NCBI GenBank assembly: GCA_949288485.1
Contig: CASEKC010000010.1
Coordinates: 1-39,039, forward strand
Length of the DNA stretch: 39,039 nt
Direction: 5' to 3'
Source: an uncultured bacterium
GTDB lineage: Bacteria > Bacillota_I > Bacilli_A > RFN20 > CAG-826
Shown one piece after another: positions 32,910 through 39,039 of the stretch. Numbering within the stretch: the first letter of the stretch is position 1; the number at the start of each line of letters is the position of its first letter. The notes under the pieces were generated by a model. The model saw only the letters and a list, made by a program, of their open reading frames with translations. It had not been told where the DNA came from and searched no databases. The position numbers were made by a program, and so were the translations under genes.

Positions 32910-32926
32910 TTATACCATAGGTATAA
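32910..32926. promoter_or_regulatory. Palindrome upstream of the thioredoxin-like gene
   Basis: TTATACC-ATA-GGTATAA, 7-bp perfect arms, 15 nt upstream of the -35 box of the thioredoxin-like gene. Candidate operator; the regulator is unknown. Confidence 0.35.
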
Positions 32927-32941
32927 AGATATATTTTCTAC

Positions 32942-32970
32942 TTGTTTATAAGTCGAGATAATGGTATCTT
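32942..32970 (+). promoter_or_regulatory. Probable promoter of the thioredoxin-like gene
   Basis: -35 TTGTTT (32942-32947), a 17-nt spacer and a -10 TATCTT (32965-32970). This leaves a leader of about 40 nt with a GAGG Shine-Dalgarno before the ATG at 33017. Confidence 0.45.
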
Positions 32971-33016
32971 ATTATTTGCGTTTAAATTAAACTATATATA
33001 TTTGAGGATTAAAGAA

Positions 33017-33892
33017 ATGAATATTTTAAAGAAAATTGGTACTCCATTTATTGCAATATGGAGATGGATAAAAGAAACCGCTTGGGTTCAACCACTTCTT
33101 ATTGTCGGTATTATATTTGCAATTATTTTCTCAATCCCTTCAATTACTAAGGGAATTCAAGGATTAATGAATCAACAAGAAAGCGATATCGTTTATTTCC
33201 AACAACATCAACTTTCTTTAAAAGGTTCTAAAAGAGGTGAAGAAAATAGTCAGGCTAATATCTTCTTCGATAACTTCGTTGAAGCTCAAGGTTTATGGGA
33301 AAATGGCGATAAGGAAGGAGCAAGAGATTTATTATCTTCTTATTCCAATAATGGTGATAAATTCTTCCTCTTCTTCGTTCAAGAAGAATGTGCAGGATGT
33401 ACTTCATTAAAAGAAGGTGCAGAATATTTAGAAGACAACTGGTCAACATATGTCACTGATAGTAAAGAAGCTTCATTCCACTTCCAATCTATTATTGTAG
33501 ATCAAGAAATTGATGATCAATATTATGAAGACGAAAACAAACATCCAATCGATGATTTAGTAACTTATCAATCTTATCTTGAATTCTACCGTATCGTAAT
33601 GGGTAATATTCAAAATCAAAGATATTATATCAATGTTGGTATTAGAGATGGGTCAAGTGGACAAAATACTATTTATTCAAATACTGAAGCATTAATTAAT
33701 ACAACTGACTTACAAACTCCAACAATTATGTTGCTTGATTTAACTGATGCTAACACTTCATCTTATATTGTTAGCGAAGTCTTCTATACAAGCGATGCAA
33801 CATTTAGCGCAGCTAGTGATGTTTATGGAAAAGCATCATTTATAGCAGATGCTTGGACTTATGATGGTATTTTCGGTAACGATTACCATTAA
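33017..33892 (+). CDS. Membrane-anchored thioredoxin-like protein with CAGC motif
   Basis: The 291-residue protein has one N-terminal membrane segment (about 24-42). The rest is probably outside the membrane. A beta strand FFLFFV is followed by ECAGC (C125, C128) and a helix, as in thioredoxin-fold active sites; TPTIMLLDL (about 235-245) looks like the cis-proline loop. The spacing is long for thioredoxin (an insertion of about 80 residues between them), so the fold is inferred. A thiol-disulfide or thiol-binding role at the cell surface is plausible. The start at 33017 was chosen because TGAGGATTAAAGAA gives a Shine-Dalgarno there; the 25-residue upstream extension has none and crosses the promoter. 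No family name was recognised. Confidence 0.7.
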   Translation: MNILKKIGTPFIAIWRWIKETAWVQPLLIVGIIFAIIFSIPSITKGIQGLMNQQESDIVYFQQHQLSLKGSKRGEENSQANIFFDNFVEAQGLWENGDKEGARDLLSSYSNNGDKFFLFFVQEECAGCTSLKEGAEYLEDNWSTYVTDSKEASFHFQSIIVDQEIDDQYYEDENKHPIDDLVTYQSYLEFYRIVMGNIQNQRYYINVGIRDGSSGQNTIYSNTEALINTTDLQTPTIMLLDLTDANTSSYIVSEVFYTSDATFSAASDVYGKASFIADAWTYDGIFGNDYH

Positions 33893-33913
33893 TTAAAATA
33901 AAAATTAAAAAAT

Positions 33914-33942
33914 AAAGGGGGACTAAGTTCCTCTTTTCTTTT
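33914..33942. terminator. Terminator after the thioredoxin-like gene, also usable from the right
   Basis: Ten-bp stem AAAGGGGGAC/GTTCCTCTTT with two G-U pairs and a 3-nt loop, followed by TCTTTT on the plus strand. On the minus strand ATTTTTTAATTTTT follows, so it could also end coaD-side transcripts that contain the repeat element at 33971-34014. Confidence 0.65.
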
Positions 33943-33970
33943 ATATAAAAATACATATATATAATATAAA

Positions 33971-34014
33971 GGGTATAAAAGGCTTCCCGAACCCTTGTAA
34001 CTACAAGAATGCTC
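33971..34014 (-). repeat. Copy 2 of a structured intergenic element
   Basis: Minus-strand copy of the element at 22762-22806: the identical GAGCATTCTTGTA is followed by hairpin I (CTTGT/ACAAG, 4-nt loop) and hairpin II (GGTT/AGCC with one U-G pair), then TTTTATA. It lies in the 152-bp region between coaD and the terminator at 33914, so it could be part of the coaD 3' UTR. No convincing independent promoter was found. Confidence 0.55.
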
Positions 34015-34094
34015 TTAGTTCTCAAAATATTGCAGATTTAGTTTTAAAAGTTAAAAGATTCCTTTAATTTTATAAACATTTGTCACCAATTAAT

Positions 34095-34589
34095 TTACTT
34101 ATTTTTGTTCATGCTTATTAAATACTCATTAACTTTTGAAGGAACCAATTTTGAAACATCGACACCCATTGAAGCTAGTTCGATAATATTTGAAGAAGAA
34201 ATAAATGTATTTTCTTTTTTAGCCATTAGAAAAACCATTTCTATCTCATGATCTATAAATTCATTTGATGCAGCTAAACTCCACTCATAATCAAAATCAG
34301 AAACAACTCTCAAACCTCTGATTAAAAATTTAGCATTATTCATTTTCGCAAAATTAATAGTTAATCCATCATAAGAATCACATCTAACGTTATTCATATC
34401 TTTAATTGCATCATTAATCATTTCAACTCTTTCTTTTACGCTAAAACGGTTATTAGTTTTAGAAGAATTATATGCAACTAAAACAATTACTTCATCAAAT
34501 AATTTTGAAGCTCTTTTAATAATATCTAAATGACCATTAGTAATTGGATCAAAACTTCCTGGATATACTCCAATTTTCTTTTCCTTCAT
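34095..34589 (-). CDS. coaD: Phosphopantetheine adenylyltransferase
   Basis: Catalyses the penultimate step of coenzyme A synthesis. The 164-residue protein has the nucleotidyltransferase motif YPGSFDPITNGHLDII near the N-terminus, LIRGLRVVSDFDYE in the middle and the C-terminal FISSSNIIELASMG, which corresponds to the usual ISSS motif. The start at MKEKKIGVYP was chosen because AAAGGAG lies 9 nt upstream, inside the end of rsmD; the longer frame to 34610 would lose this. It begins one base after the rsmD stop codon. Order ylbF-rsmD-coaD matches Bacillus. Confidence 0.95.
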   Translation of the reverse strand: MKEKKIGVYPGSFDPITNGHLDIIKRASKLFDEVIVLVAYNSSKTNNRFSVKERVEMINDAIKDMNNVRCDSYDGLTINFAKMNNAKFLIRGLRVVSDFDYEWSLAASNEFIDHEIEMVFLMAKKENTFISSSNIIELASMGVDVSKLVPSKVNEYLISMNKNK

Positions 34590-34590
34590 C

Positions 34591-35178
34591 TTACTTTCTC
34601 CTTTCTTCACTTTTTAAAGTTAATAAGAATAATAAACTACGACCATATTTATATTTTTTAATATTATAATTTTCATTTAAAGAGGAATTTAATTCACTAT
34701 CTTTTTCAATAAAAATTAAACTATTTTCATTAACTAAATGATTAGATAAAAGTAATGATAAAATATTCATTTCATCATTATATAAATAAGGCGGATCTAA
34801 AAAAATTATATCAAATAATGTTTCTTTAAATTTATTTATAAAATCTATATCGGTTAAATTGGTAATTGTAAGTTTATTAAAATCATCTAAATTATCATTA
34901 ATTTTTGATTTTAAAGTAATATCACGATTTTCTAAAATAACTTTATAAGCTTTTAAAGAAGAATCATTAATTACGACTTTTTTAGCTCCTTTTGATAAAG
35001 CTTCAAGTCCAATTTGACCACTTCCACCATAAAGATCTAAAAATGATGAATTAATAATTCTTGTTCCGATAATATTAAAAAGTCCTAATTTAACAATATC
35101 TTTACTAGGACGAGTAATTAAAGGATCAACTTCTTTTAATCTTTTATTTTTATATTTGCCGCTTCTTATAATTAACAT
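34591..35178 (-). CDS. rsmD: 16S rRNA (guanine966-N2)-methyltransferase RsmD
   Basis: Methylates G966 of 16S rRNA. The 195-residue Rossmann-fold enzyme has the N-terminal RNA-binding segment RSGKYKNKRL...TRPSKDIVKLGLFN, SAM-binding LDLYGGSGQIGLEALSKGA, and the catalytic FLDPPYLY motif. It starts 4 nt after ylbF and runs into coaD, forming a three-gene operon. No Shine-Dalgarno is visible, so translational coupling is likely. Confidence 0.93.
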   Translation of the reverse strand: MLIIRSGKYKNKRLKEVDPLITRPSKDIVKLGLFNIIGTRIINSSFLDLYGGSGQIGLEALSKGAKKVVINDSSLKAYKVILENRDITLKSKINDNLDDFNKLTITNLTDIDFINKFKETLFDIIFLDPPYLYNDEMNILSLLLSNHLVNENSLIFIEKDSELNSSLNENYNIKKYKYGRSLLFLLTLKSEERRK

Positions 35179-35182
35179 ATTT

Positions 35183-35515
35183 TTAAATTTTAAATAAATT
35201 ATTATTAATTAAATCAATTAATTCGTTATATTTATTTTCTTTTTCTTTATATTCTTTAACAACTGTTAAAGAATCAATTTTTTCTTTTGTTTCTTTAATA
35301 TTTTTTAATAGTTCCAATTCTTTTTTTAAATTATCTTTATCAAATTTTCTTAAATCAGTTAATTCATTAATATAGTTATCTTTTTTAATAACTAGTTTAA
35401 TTAATTCTTCATCATTCTCAATTATTTTCTTATATAAAATATAATCTTTATAACGAGGATCATTTTTAATTAAATCGACAAGAATATCTATTTGTTCAAG
35501 TAATTCTAAATTCAT
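35183..35515 (-). CDS. ylbF: YlbF family protein
   Basis: A 110-residue all-helical protein of the YlbF/YmcA (Com_YlbF) family. In B. subtilis YlbF works with YmcA and YaaT (the Y-complex) to steer RNase Y mRNA processing. The protein is almost entirely amphipathic helix with many Lys/Glu residues, typical of the family, and shows no catalytic motif. The family call rests on length, helical pattern and position upstream of rsmD-coaD, as in Bacillus. No Shine-Dalgarno is visible; TATAAT lies 17 nt upstream of the ATG, so the leader would be about 10 nt. Confidence 0.75.
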   Translation of the reverse strand: MNLELLEQIDILVDLIKNDPRYKDYILYKKIIENDEELIKLVIKKDNYINELTDLRKFDKDNLKKELELLKNIKETKEKIDSLTVVKEYKEKENKYNELIDLINNNLFKI

Positions 35516-35546
35516 AAATAAAAACTAAAAATATTATACAGTTTTA

Positions 35547-35576
35547 TTGTATTTATTTAAAAATTTTTTATATAAT
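35547..35576 (+). promoter_or_regulatory. def promoter, near-leaderless start
   Basis: -35 TTGTAT (35547-35552), an 18-nt spacer and a perfect -10 TATAAT (35571-35576), 10 nt before the ATG at 35587. The leader would be about 3-4 nt, with no Shine-Dalgarno. Confidence 0.6.
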
Positions 35577-35586
35577 TTTACTCGTT

Positions 35587-36138
35587 ATGAAAGATTTTAA
35601 GATTGTTAAAGATAATAAGAAAAGTTTAAGAGAAAGAAGTGTTGATATCGCACTTCCTTTATCAAATGAAATTAAAGAATTAGGAAAAGATATGCTTGAA
35701 TATTTAATTCTTTCTCAAGATGAAGAATATCTAGAAAAACACAAAAATGTTCGAAGTGGAGTCGGGCTTGCCGCTCCTCAAATTGGCAAAAATATTAATT
35801 TAATTGCTATTTATTTTATTGATGAAAAAGAACACGAAAATAAATATGTTCTTGTTAATCCAAAAATTATTAGCGAATCAACTAAACAATGCTATTTAAG
35901 AAATGGCGAAGGATGTTTAAGCGTTGATAAAGATCATCCAGGTTATATTTACCGCCCTTTCAAAATTAAAGTAAAAGCTTACGATTTATTAAATGAACAA
36001 GAAATTATATTAGATTTAAAAGGTTATAGTTCAATAGTAATTCAACATGAAATTGATCATTTAAAAGGAATTTTATTTTATGATCACATAAATAAAATTG
36101 AACCTTTTAAAGAGGAAGTCGGTGCTATTGCTATATAA
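35587..36138 (+). CDS. def: Peptide deformylase
   Basis: Removes the formyl group from nascent protein N-termini. The 183-residue protein has the three metalloenzyme motifs in order: GVGLAAPQIG (motif 1), EGCLSV with the metal-binding Cys (motif 2) and QHEIDHLKG with two metal-binding His and the catalytic Glu (motif 3). The length and insertions between motifs fit type 2 (Gram-positive) enzymes. It is divergent from ylbF and sits just upstream of rnj, as in Bacillus relatives, although the rpoY (ykzG) gene often found between them is absent. Confidence 0.95.
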   Translation: MKDFKIVKDNKKSLRERSVDIALPLSNEIKELGKDMLEYLILSQDEEYLEKHKNVRSGVGLAAPQIGKNINLIAIYFIDEKEHENKYVLVNPKIISESTKQCYLRNGEGCLSVDKDHPGYIYRPFKIKVKAYDLLNEQEIILDLKGYSSIVIQHEIDHLKGILFYDHINKIEPFKEEVGAIAI

Positions 36139-36232
36139 TTGAGAATTTTATATAATATTTTTGTTAAAATTATTGCTAATATTCAAATAATTTTTTCTTA
36201 TATTTAAGATTATTTTTAAAGGTGTAAATGAA

Positions 36233-37933
36233 ATGTATATTAAAAGAAATCCAATTTTAATTTATGCTTTAGGTGGATTAGGAGAGGTTGGAAAAAATAC
36301 CTATTGTTTAGAAAGCGACAAAGATTTAATTATCATTGACGCAGGTGTTAGATTTCCTGAAGATGATTTAGTTGGTGTCGATTATGTTATCCCTTCTTAT
36401 AATCACTTAAAAGATGTAAACCAAAAAATAAGAGCTTTAATTATTACTCACGGACACGAAGATCATATTGGTGCTGTTCCTTTTTTAATTAAAACTGTTA
36501 ACGTACCTATTATTTATGCTCCTAAACTCGCTTGTGCTCTTATTAGACAAAAAATCGAGGACCAAAAAATTAAAACAAGCGTAAAAATCGTTGAATATAA
36601 TCAAGATTCAGTAATAAAAATCGGTGGTTTTGATGTATCTTTCTTTAGAGTAACTCACTCAATTCCTGATTCTTATGGAATTTGTGTTGATACTAGCGAA
36701 GGAAGAATTGTTACAACTGGTGACTTTAAAATTGATTTAACTCCTGTTGGACCAGATATTGAACTTCATAAAATATCAAAAATGGGTGAAGAAGGTGTTG
36801 ACCTTTTATTAGCTGATTCAACCAACGCTGAAAAAGAAGGTTGGACTCCTTCAGAAAAGAACGTTTTAAATGCTATTAATGATATTTTTGATCGAGCAAA
36901 CGGAAGATTAATTATTTCCACATTCTCTAGTAACGTTTCACGTATCCAACAAGTTTTAGATTGTGCTTTAAAACATAACCGTAAATGTGTTATTGTTGGA
37001 AGAAGCATGATTACTGCCGTTGAATGTGCTAGAAAATTTGGCTATATCAAATTCCCTGATTCTTATTTTAAAGAAGTTGCTGATTTACCAAATATTAAAG
37101 ATAATGAAACTCTTATTTTATGTACTGGTTCACAAGGTGAAGCAATGGCTGCTTTAAATAGAATTGCAAATGGTACATTTAAAGGAATTAGAGTAACTCC
37201 AGGAGATACTGTTGTTTTCTCTTCTTCTGCTATTCCTGGAAATGGTGTTTCTATTTCAAAAGTTGTCAACCAACTTACTAGACTTGGTGCTGATGTTATT
37301 ACAAATAATATTGTTCACGATATCCATTCATCTGGTCACCCTTCAAGAATAGAATTAAAAATGAATTTAAAACTATTTAAACCTAAATATTTTATGCCAG
37401 TACATGGAGAATATCATATGTTAAAACTTCATGGTGATATAGCAAAAGAATTAGGTATGCCAAGTGAAAATGTCTTTATTTGTGCTAATGGTGATACATT
37501 AGTTTTAGAAAACCATACAATTAAAGAAGGCGATAGATTACAAGCCGAAGATGTTTATATCGATGGATATGATATTAATGGTGTTTCAACCGCTGTTATT
37601 CGTGATAGAAAGATTCTTCATGATGATGGAATGGTTTCAGTACTTGTTTTCTTAGATAGTAAAAATTCTCGCTTGATTGCTCCACCTCGAGTTAATACAG
37701 TTGGATTTGTTTCTTATGGGAAATATGAAGACCATTTAACAAGACACGCTTCAATGATGGTTGAAGAAGGATTAAATCAATTATTTACTTCTAAACATGT
37801 AACATTTAACGATATTAAAAATACAGTTAGAAGTGTTGTATCTAAATATTATTTTAGAAAAACTCAACGTAATCCAATGATTATTCCACTTATTTTAGAT
37901 AAAAAATCAAATTTAAAGAATATTAACTTTTAA
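36233..37933 (+). CDS. rnj: Ribonuclease J
   Basis: The 566-residue metallo-beta-lactamase/beta-CASP RNase combines 5'-3' exonuclease and endonuclease activity in mRNA decay and rRNA maturation. Zinc ligands lie in THGHEDHIGAVPF (about 73-85), further in VTHSIPDSYG and TTGDFKID. The beta-CASP part has ISTFSSNVSRIQQ, CTGSQGEAMAALNR and the C-terminal PVHGEYHML. The C-terminal RNase J domain follows. AAAGGTG precedes the ATG. The length matches RnjA-type enzymes. A bidirectional terminator follows. Confidence 0.94.
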   Translation: MYIKRNPILIYALGGLGEVGKNTYCLESDKDLIIIDAGVRFPEDDLVGVDYVIPSYNHLKDVNQKIRALIITHGHEDHIGAVPFLIKTVNVPIIYAPKLACALIRQKIEDQKIKTSVKIVEYNQDSVIKIGGFDVSFFRVTHSIPDSYGICVDTSEGRIVTTGDFKIDLTPVGPDIELHKISKMGEEGVDLLLADSTNAEKEGWTPSEKNVLNAINDIFDRANGRLIISTFSSNVSRIQQVLDCALKHNRKCVIVGRSMITAVECARKFGYIKFPDSYFKEVADLPNIKDNETLILCTGSQGEAMAALNRIANGTFKGIRVTPGDTVVFSSSAIPGNGVSISKVVNQLTRLGADVITNNIVHDIHSSGHPSRIELKMNLKLFKPKYFMPVHGEYHMLKLHGDIAKELGMPSENVFICANGDTLVLENHTIKEGDRLQAEDVYIDGYDINGVSTAVIRDRKILHDDGMVSVLVFLDSKNSRLIAPPRVNTVGFVSYGKYEDHLTRHASMMVEEGLNQLFTSKHVTFNDIKNTVRSVVSKYYFRKTQRNPMIIPLILDKKSNLKNINF

Positions 37934-37936
37934 ATG

Positions 37937-37963
37937 AAAAACTGCCAATTTATGGCAGTTTTT
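37937..37963. terminator. Bidirectional terminator after rnj
   Basis: Arms AAAAACTGCCA/TGGCAGTTTTT with a 5-nt loop, between convergent rnj and the flavin-reductase-like gene. Confidence 0.88.
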
Positions 37964-37964
37964 C

Positions 37965-38906
37965 TTATTTGCTTCTATCTTTTTCTTTTTTACGTTTATC
38001 ATTAATATCTTTCATTATTTTTTCATCAATATAAGAGATATTATTTTCTTTAGCATATTTTACACAGCCATTTAAAACAGTTTTTAAAAATACACGTGGA
38101 ACTTTAACAAGCATTGCACAAGCTTCTTTACTAAATTTTACTTCGGGATCCATTCTATTTGCAGCATACATTACTCCGTCAATACTATTTTGTTCAACAT
38201 TAGGAATAACTGCTTTAAGAGGTTTTTTAAATCTTGAATACCAAAAATAGGTAGAATCACGATAGCCATAATCAACTGGAACATTAGGAAAGCCTTTAGC
38301 TTTAACTCCATCAATAATTGTATTATAAAATCTTTCTTTTATTAAAATCTTATCGATTTTTAAAATAAAATGACAACCAAATTGAGATGTAATTCCATTA
38401 AAATTACGATAAGGAGGTTCAATTCCATCTAATAAACCAACTCTTACTTTATCTTCATAAGCATTTTCAAGCGTATCATCCCATGTACATTCAAATACTT
38501 GATAAGCGTCAGATAAAATTAAAGGACGATTCTCTCCACTAGCCATTCCTTTTTCCATTTTAAATGGGCAATCTTTCATTTTTTCTTTCGATGTTTGACC
38601 TGGAAAACCTAAACGAACAGTCTCTTTAAAATCTTTATAACTATCTTCTAAAAAATTTAAAGCACATTTTCCTCTTTTTAAAATATTTTGTGCAGTATTT
38701 GAAGAATTCCTACATTCTAAAATCATCGCATAATAATCTTTTCCGGCAATATAATAAGGGAAACATAAAGAATATGCTCCTAAGCTTGTATTTCCTTCAT
38801 CATCAATAGTAGAAATTAAAATTGTTGGCATTGGAAAAAATGCACTTGTTTGATAAAAATTATCAACAATTCTTAAATCTTTAAATTTTCCATTATTTCT
38901 TTTCAT
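37965..38906 (-). CDS. Flavin-reductase-like split-barrel protein fused to a PCP_red-like domain
   Basis: The 313-residue protein has two parts. Residues about 1-200 resemble the FMN-binding split barrel of flavin reductases (FPMPTILISTIDDEGNTSLG, LECRNSSNTAQNILKRGKCALNFL). The C-terminal roughly 50 residues (FSKEACAMLVKVPRVFLKT, then CVKYAKENNISYI) match the PCP_red pattern known from light-independent protochlorophyllide reductase and various other proteins. The substrate is unknown. The start was set at MKRNNGKF because AAGAGG lies about 15 nt upstream; the longer frame to 38954 has no ribosome site. Confidence 0.7.
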   Translation of the reverse strand: MKRNNGKFKDLRIVDNFYQTSAFFPMPTILISTIDDEGNTSLGAYSLCFPYYIAGKDYYAMILECRNSSNTAQNILKRGKCALNFLEDSYKDFKETVRLGFPGQTSKEKMKDCPFKMEKGMASGENRPLILSDAYQVFECTWDDTLENAYEDKVRVGLLDGIEPPYRNFNGITSQFGCHFILKIDKILIKERFYNTIIDGVKAKGFPNVPVDYGYRDSTYFWYSRFKKPLKAVIPNVEQNSIDGVMYAANRMDPEVKFSKEACAMLVKVPRVFLKTVLNGCVKYAKENNISYIDEKIMKDINDKRKKEKDRSK

Positions 38907-38963
38907 AAATATATAAAGCCTCTTTTCTATATAATATTTTATGTTATTTAACAATGTGAATGC

Positions 38964-38996
38964 AAAAAAAGGTGGTTAAATAAAACCATCTTTTTT
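38964..38996. terminator. Terminator at the right edge of the window
   Basis: Arms AAAAAAAGGTGGTT/AACCATCTTTTTT with one G-U pair and a 6-nt loop. It can end transcripts in both directions and probably closes a minus-strand gene entering from the right, whose coding end may lie at about 39001-39039 but cannot be framed from so little sequence. Confidence 0.7.
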
Positions 38997-39039
38997 ATAT
39001 TTAAATTATGTCCTTCGTTTGTAATACCAATGATAGCAA

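Noticed and set aside
33981-34014. Degenerate tRNA at the repeat element
   Set aside because: AGAGCA and GGGTTCG recall a D-stem and T-arm, but there is no acceptor stem and the presumed anticodon loop has only four bases.
33840-34025. Minus-strand 61-residue reading frame
   Set aside because: It crosses the 3' end of the thioredoxin-like gene, a terminator and the repeat element, and has no ribosome site. The DNA repeat is of interest, not this frame.
36766-37269. Two minus-strand frames inside the RNase J gene
   Set aside because: They are antisense shadows of a well-supported gene without their own start signals.
39001-39039. Coding end of a gene entering from the right
   Set aside because: Two minus-strand frames with stops are possible in 39 bp and neither shows a recognisable motif. 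The nearby terminator suggests a gene, but it cannot be framed.
1-39039. CRISPR arrays, insertion sequences, prophage genes, UGA read as Trp
   Set aside because: No regular spaced direct repeats, transposase or phage genes were seen. Trp is UGG throughout and TGA ends the SDR gene at the start of the next gene.

Overview
The window is a very AT-rich, gene-dense stretch of a low-GC Firmicutes/Mollicutes-like chromosome. It probably comes from an uncultured Bacilli-type gut lineage related to RF39, Acholeplasma or Erysipelotrichia; this placement is inferred from gene content and base composition, not proven. UGA behaves as a stop (the SDR gene ends in TGA exactly where the next gene starts) and Trp is UGG, so translation table 11 applies. 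Bacillus-like gene clusters are visible (ylbF-rsmD-coaD beside def and rnj; gap-pgk-tpiA), and an HrcA/CIRCE operator precedes clpB. No phage, IS element or CRISPR array was found. This is core chromosome with a few accessory genes.

Layout. 1-373: promoter and leader of an rRNA operon that runs leftward out of the window. 374-4370: a Bax-inhibitor-1 membrane protein, then the glycolytic operon gap-pgk-tpiA (minus strand). 4514-6256: phosphate permease Pit with its DUF47 partner. 6393-10648: N-domain-less ClpB under CIRCE control and the potassium uptake pair KtrB-KtrA. 10700-16033: DegV, uridine kinase, a membrane-bound XRE regulator, a PAP2 phosphatase and a HAD hydrolase that overlap tail to tail, and a pyrophosphate-type phosphofructokinase. 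16098-19660: heterodimeric ABC exporter behind a perfect 24-bp palindrome. 19698-22707: anchored endonuclease I, EFR1-type flavodoxin-ferredoxin, and an SDR enzyme. 22939-23028: tRNA-Ser(GCT). 23137-28226: LafB/CpoA-like glycolipid glycosyltransferase, GuaA, and a PsuK-like kinase divergent from a GPH sugar/nucleoside transporter. 28260-33892: archaeal/eukaryal-type ProS, a degenerate GGDEF-EAL membrane protein, tRNA-Ser(CGA), a YitT protein and an anchored thioredoxin-like protein. 34095-38906: coaD, rsmD, ylbF, def, RNase J and a flavin-reductase/PCP_red fusion.

The genes serve energy and salvage metabolism (PPi-PFK, GAPDH, PGK, TPI; Udk, GuaA, PsuK-like), ion homeostasis (Pit, Ktr), proteostasis and RNA turnover.

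Four observations stand out. (1) Two intergenic copies of a roughly 45-nt element share a 13-nt block and keep the same two small hairpins despite sequence changes. (2) Many genes appear to be leaderless, with a -10 box 6-10 nt before the ATG and no Shine-Dalgarno, next to genes with strong Shine-Dalgarno sites. (3) A GGDEF-EAL protein has lost both catalytic signatures and has a 10-bp-arm palindrome over its -10 box. (4) The ABC exporter promoter has its -35 at the centre of a perfect palindrome.
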